Shown here piece by piece: positions 63,401 to 64,000 of a DNA stretch of 64,000 nt. This stretch comes from an uncultured Ruminococcus sp. (lineage in GTDB: Bacteria > Bacillota > Clostridia > Oscillospirales > Ruminococcaceae): assembly GCA_946413815.1 (NCBI GenBank), contig CAMKMD010000017.1:1-64000 (forward strand), written 5' to 3'. Under the pieces are notes generated by a model, which worked only from the letters and a program-made list of their open reading frames with translations, ran no database searches and was not told the origin of the DNA. A program made the translations under genes and the position numbers. Every line of letters begins with the position of its first letter. Positions within the stretch are counted from its first letter, which is position 1.

Positions 63401-64000
63401 GATGATGATGATGACGACGATGACTGTTTCTTTGAGAATATCACCGGTGATCCCAATCATCCTGTATTCGTTTACAGCCCCAATCCCTACTGTCTCCTCG
63501 TCATTGAGGGCACAGCAAAGTGGACAAAGGAGTTCTTCAATGTACAGATGATACTCCTCAACCGTTCAGGCACAGAGGCTATCACAGGCTGTGTTACCGA
63601 GCTCAACGTACCCGATGGCATCACTGTTATGCAGCAGCCCATGACCATCGACAGGATCAACGCACATCAGACCGCTGAAGCTTTATGGGTAATCAGAGGT
63701 GATGAAGCAGGCGAGTATAATCTGTCCGCTTCATTCGACGGTACCACAAGCAGAACACATGAGCGTGTACACTACGATTTCCGCATCCCGCAGCCTGTAC
63801 ATATCGCTGCAGGCAATGCTCTCAAGCTGGATGTATATGCACCGGCTATGATGGAGTACGGACAGGACTACACAGTTCAACTCGCACTCAGAAACACAGC
63901 GGACTTCCCGCTCTATAATGTATCACACACCATCAACAAGATACAGGAGGTATCGGTTACGGATACCTACCTTGTTGACCATGAGAACAGAGAGCTTACC
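57470..64000 (+). CDS. Giant BspA-like LRR surface protein with poly-Thr linkers (partial, runs off the window)
   Basis: The frame is open from ATG 57470 (RBS AGGAGG) to the window end, 2177 codons without a stop. After a signal peptide come three LRR_5 blocks, about residues 40-720, 755-1180 and 1208-1630. They are separated by Thr-rich linkers at 59640-59710 and 61010-61080 and closed by a longer one at 62366-62748, where Thr runs are broken by KP. Blocks two and three are duplicates (LEKITFLNPGTRF, STAEQYAERYDREFVSLG and YDPDC occur in both). After the last linker comes a Cys-containing HxHxFGRW...CACGATE segment, then a carboxypeptidase-regulatory-like domain (RKPISGATITVAKDEEA). A tract of twelve Asp (63388-63423) and beta-sandwich modules follow. 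No anchor is visible because the C-terminus is missing. It is probably an adhesin. Confidence 0.88.
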   Translation, partial: MGLFKRAVSLMASAVCMSGCIVTDLPQGFTVLPITAKAEDRYTSGDYFYTVADGEAAICGYNGSDTVIIIPEEIDGYTVTSIERNAFRENYDIRDVTLPESVSTISFGAFYGCDSLEVITIRNPDCYIEDGVYEYNDDYWMDVYYSGATISNYVSVESMMGSDPEVFCDYYGVIKGYRGSTAEEYANEHDYDFAGLQSEGQVFDYESNGTGITICNYFGTDSEVVIPSEIDGKTVTKIDALSFADEKDVTAVVIPDTVTYVWLTDCPDLTDIVLSDSVSDFTAENCTALESFDVTANLKTFSFRGCTSLSDVTLASGIETIPYDAFNDCISLTSIEIPDTVKTIGTFAFSGTSLEDVVLPDSVTTIDSSAFINCTSLRSIVIPDSVTEIGFSAFLACSALESVNIPAAVDEIKNETFEKCSSLTEVTLPESLRRVRDRAFFECSSLSSITILNPVCDISEKESTFPEGAKILGYDDSSAELYAEQFSREFGSLGHKDFDPMQFGYEIDGDHVRITEYLGFVKDVVVPAEIEGLPVTEFGEDVFSYKEKITSVSLPDTIKEIPYAAFDNCSNLSKVELPDTLESIGTDAFWYCTSLKEIEFPGSLKSIGSYAFYNAGLEKVDIPASVETIGNNAFSYNEDLHTVIIRSDDVYFEDQDYKYDEYDYYESAGDSWIFSNYSDYNEWCCDYSVYDGVIYGNRNSSAERYADHVKCEFHEISEIEPVETTTAVSAASTTTSTTTASTTTTVTTTASEFRYNIFEDANGCSEACILGYNGKSSVVEIPEEIEGCPVTSLGYEAFFGNTDIREVVLPASLEGLAPRAFADCSSLEKITFLNPGTRFSMLEFSTNEMDISNTAVIYGYDGSTAEQYAERYDREFVSLGAADADPYTFEFKIVDDHAMLVSYTGFGKDVVVPAVYEGKPVTIIGSFAFSEAPAVSIELPDSITTIEEGAFGNTRWLEEFVIPDSVTEISGDAFYETGVRSLTIGDGITSLGASFLSSFIDLRELHIGSSVSNIEWTLDAKFDTITVSSGNDHLKVVDGVLYSKDGKVLVKYPSGKTGSQFTVPADVNTIYSKAFRYNSYLNNVILPENVHKIGDQAFNSLLNLSEITIYDPDCEIVDVEEPYDERATISNEWKYTKLSNGKYKYADVYNGAIRGYRDSTAQAYANKLGYRFYAMASPVTTAATTTTTTTTTTTTTTTTTTTTTFPYDYYLIDKAGGEVAVCISYYRSTEAVAEIPDKIDGYPVEVIGYEAFAGNSDIREVVLPETLKLIRYSAFSDCPSLEKITFLNPGTRFDSGEYSTNEWDISPTAVIYGYKDSTAEQYAERYDREFVSLGETDADRYTFEFELDGDHAVLVRYTGFGTDVVVPDTYEGKPVTVIGEFAFEGSPAVSVTLPDSITTLDDYAFSYAKVLTALDIPDSVTAIGGYAFMESGITSLTIGDGVESIGENALSDCKVFDEISIGRSVSSVDWIGDARIIRLTVSPDNEYFTSVKGVLYSEDGTVLWKYPSHKTGIRFTVPDNVETIAEEAFRNNCYLTQITIPGNVHMIDDLAFNTLDKLKEIYIYDPDCVIVDKADSDHERATISNYWNYRQLSDGKYGYIDEFEGKIYGYAGSTAEAYADKLGYSFVAMEPPVTTTTQPTTTTPTTTTTTTTTTITTTTTTTTTTTTTTTTTTTTTTTTTTTTTTTTTTTTTTTTTTTTTTTTKPTTTTTTTTTKPTTTTTTTTTKPTTTTTATTTKPTTTTTSTATTTETTTASTTTTAHVHQFGRWITDAAPTDYADGRRHRSCACGATETQDIPKPEIDWHEHDDMGLVQFRIIDNETRKPISGATITVAKDEEAYATFTSDNNGLVRAVLRTGLNRFSVCANGYRARNGLSYNVAHKEQNFPSIELFSGDMVEMTDSSVERMTAEEIAAAGIDVSAPENCYTFHYELNLRFDSQIIPVVLDFPWDLGEGGDQNEWNFDFPDPKPIKWHHDDDDDDDDDDDDCFFENITGDPNHPVFVYSPNPYCLLVIEGTAKWTKEFFNVQMILLNRSGTEAITGCVTELNVPDGITVMQQPMTIDRINAHQTAEALWVIRGDEAGEYNLSASFDGTTSRTHERVHYDFRIPQPVHIAAGNALKLDVYAPAMMEYGQDYTVQLALRNTADFPLYNVSHTINKIQEVSVTDTYLVDHENRELT

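Overview
The window looks like a chromosome segment of a cellulosome-type gut or rumen Ruminococcus (Oscillospiraceae, Bacillota), resembling R. albus or R. flavefaciens. The reasons are several dockerin modules of different subtypes, Thr-rich linkers, many BspA-type leucine-rich-repeat (LRR) surface proteins, a CotH-kinase dockerin protein, an LPxTG-type wall anchor, consensus sigma-A promoters, strong AGGAGG ribosome binding sites and moderate GC by eye. The species cannot be fixed from this sequence alone. No rRNA, intact tRNA, CRISPR array, insertion sequence or prophage was seen.

Layout. 1-3120: an ECF sigma gene overlapping a membrane anti-sigma-like gene that continues in one frame into a secreted EF-hand/dockerin protein with its own internal RBS and signal peptide. 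3.4-5.5 kb: a barstar-like gene, an AlkZ-related gene, a decayed SDR oxidoreductase and a 3' tRNA fragment. 5.5-10.1 kb (minus strand): a two-component system, a Pr6Pr-type membrane protein and a metallo-beta-lactamase-fold hydrolase. 10.4-14.6 kb: an ABC ATPase and a FtsX permease fused to an alpha/beta hydrolase. 15.1-23.4 kb: a CotH dockerin protein and a wall-anchored LRR protein. 24.0-27.0 kb: a second sigma/anti-sigma/dockerin locus with the same nested-start layout as the first. 27.4-29.4 kb: SfsA, a lipoprotein and a small protein. 29.4-32.9 kb: a structured RNA element closed by an 18-bp perfect stem, a reverse transcriptase, and an overlapping heparinase-like dockerin enzyme. 33.3-39.4 kb: a giant LRR/cohesin-like/cysteine-protease/dockerin protein. 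39.7-45.3 kb: a Gfo/Idh-aldo/keto reductase fusion, an esterase-like hydrolase, an RNA ligase, a small transcription unit, YgjV and an unknown protein. 45.5-55.3 kb: an LRR dockerin protein, flavodoxin, a membrane protein/LytTR/DUF3021 operon, small and lipoprotein genes, and a DUF285 surface protein coupled to a 29-residue ORF. 55.5-57.2 kb: a third sigma/anti-sigma pair (DUF4179 type). 57.5-64.0 kb: a giant LRR/poly-Thr surface protein that runs off the window.

Most of the coding capacity serves the cell surface: adhesion or recognition (LRR proteins), cellulosome attachment (dockerins and one cohesin-like module), polysaccharide and protein degradation, and sensing (three sigma/anti-sigma pairs, one two-component system, one LytTR system). 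The strongest candidates for something new are the two paralogous nested sigma/anti-sigma/dockerin loci and the reverse transcriptase with its upstream structured RNA. A family of palindromic intergenic repeats follows several of the surface-protein genes.
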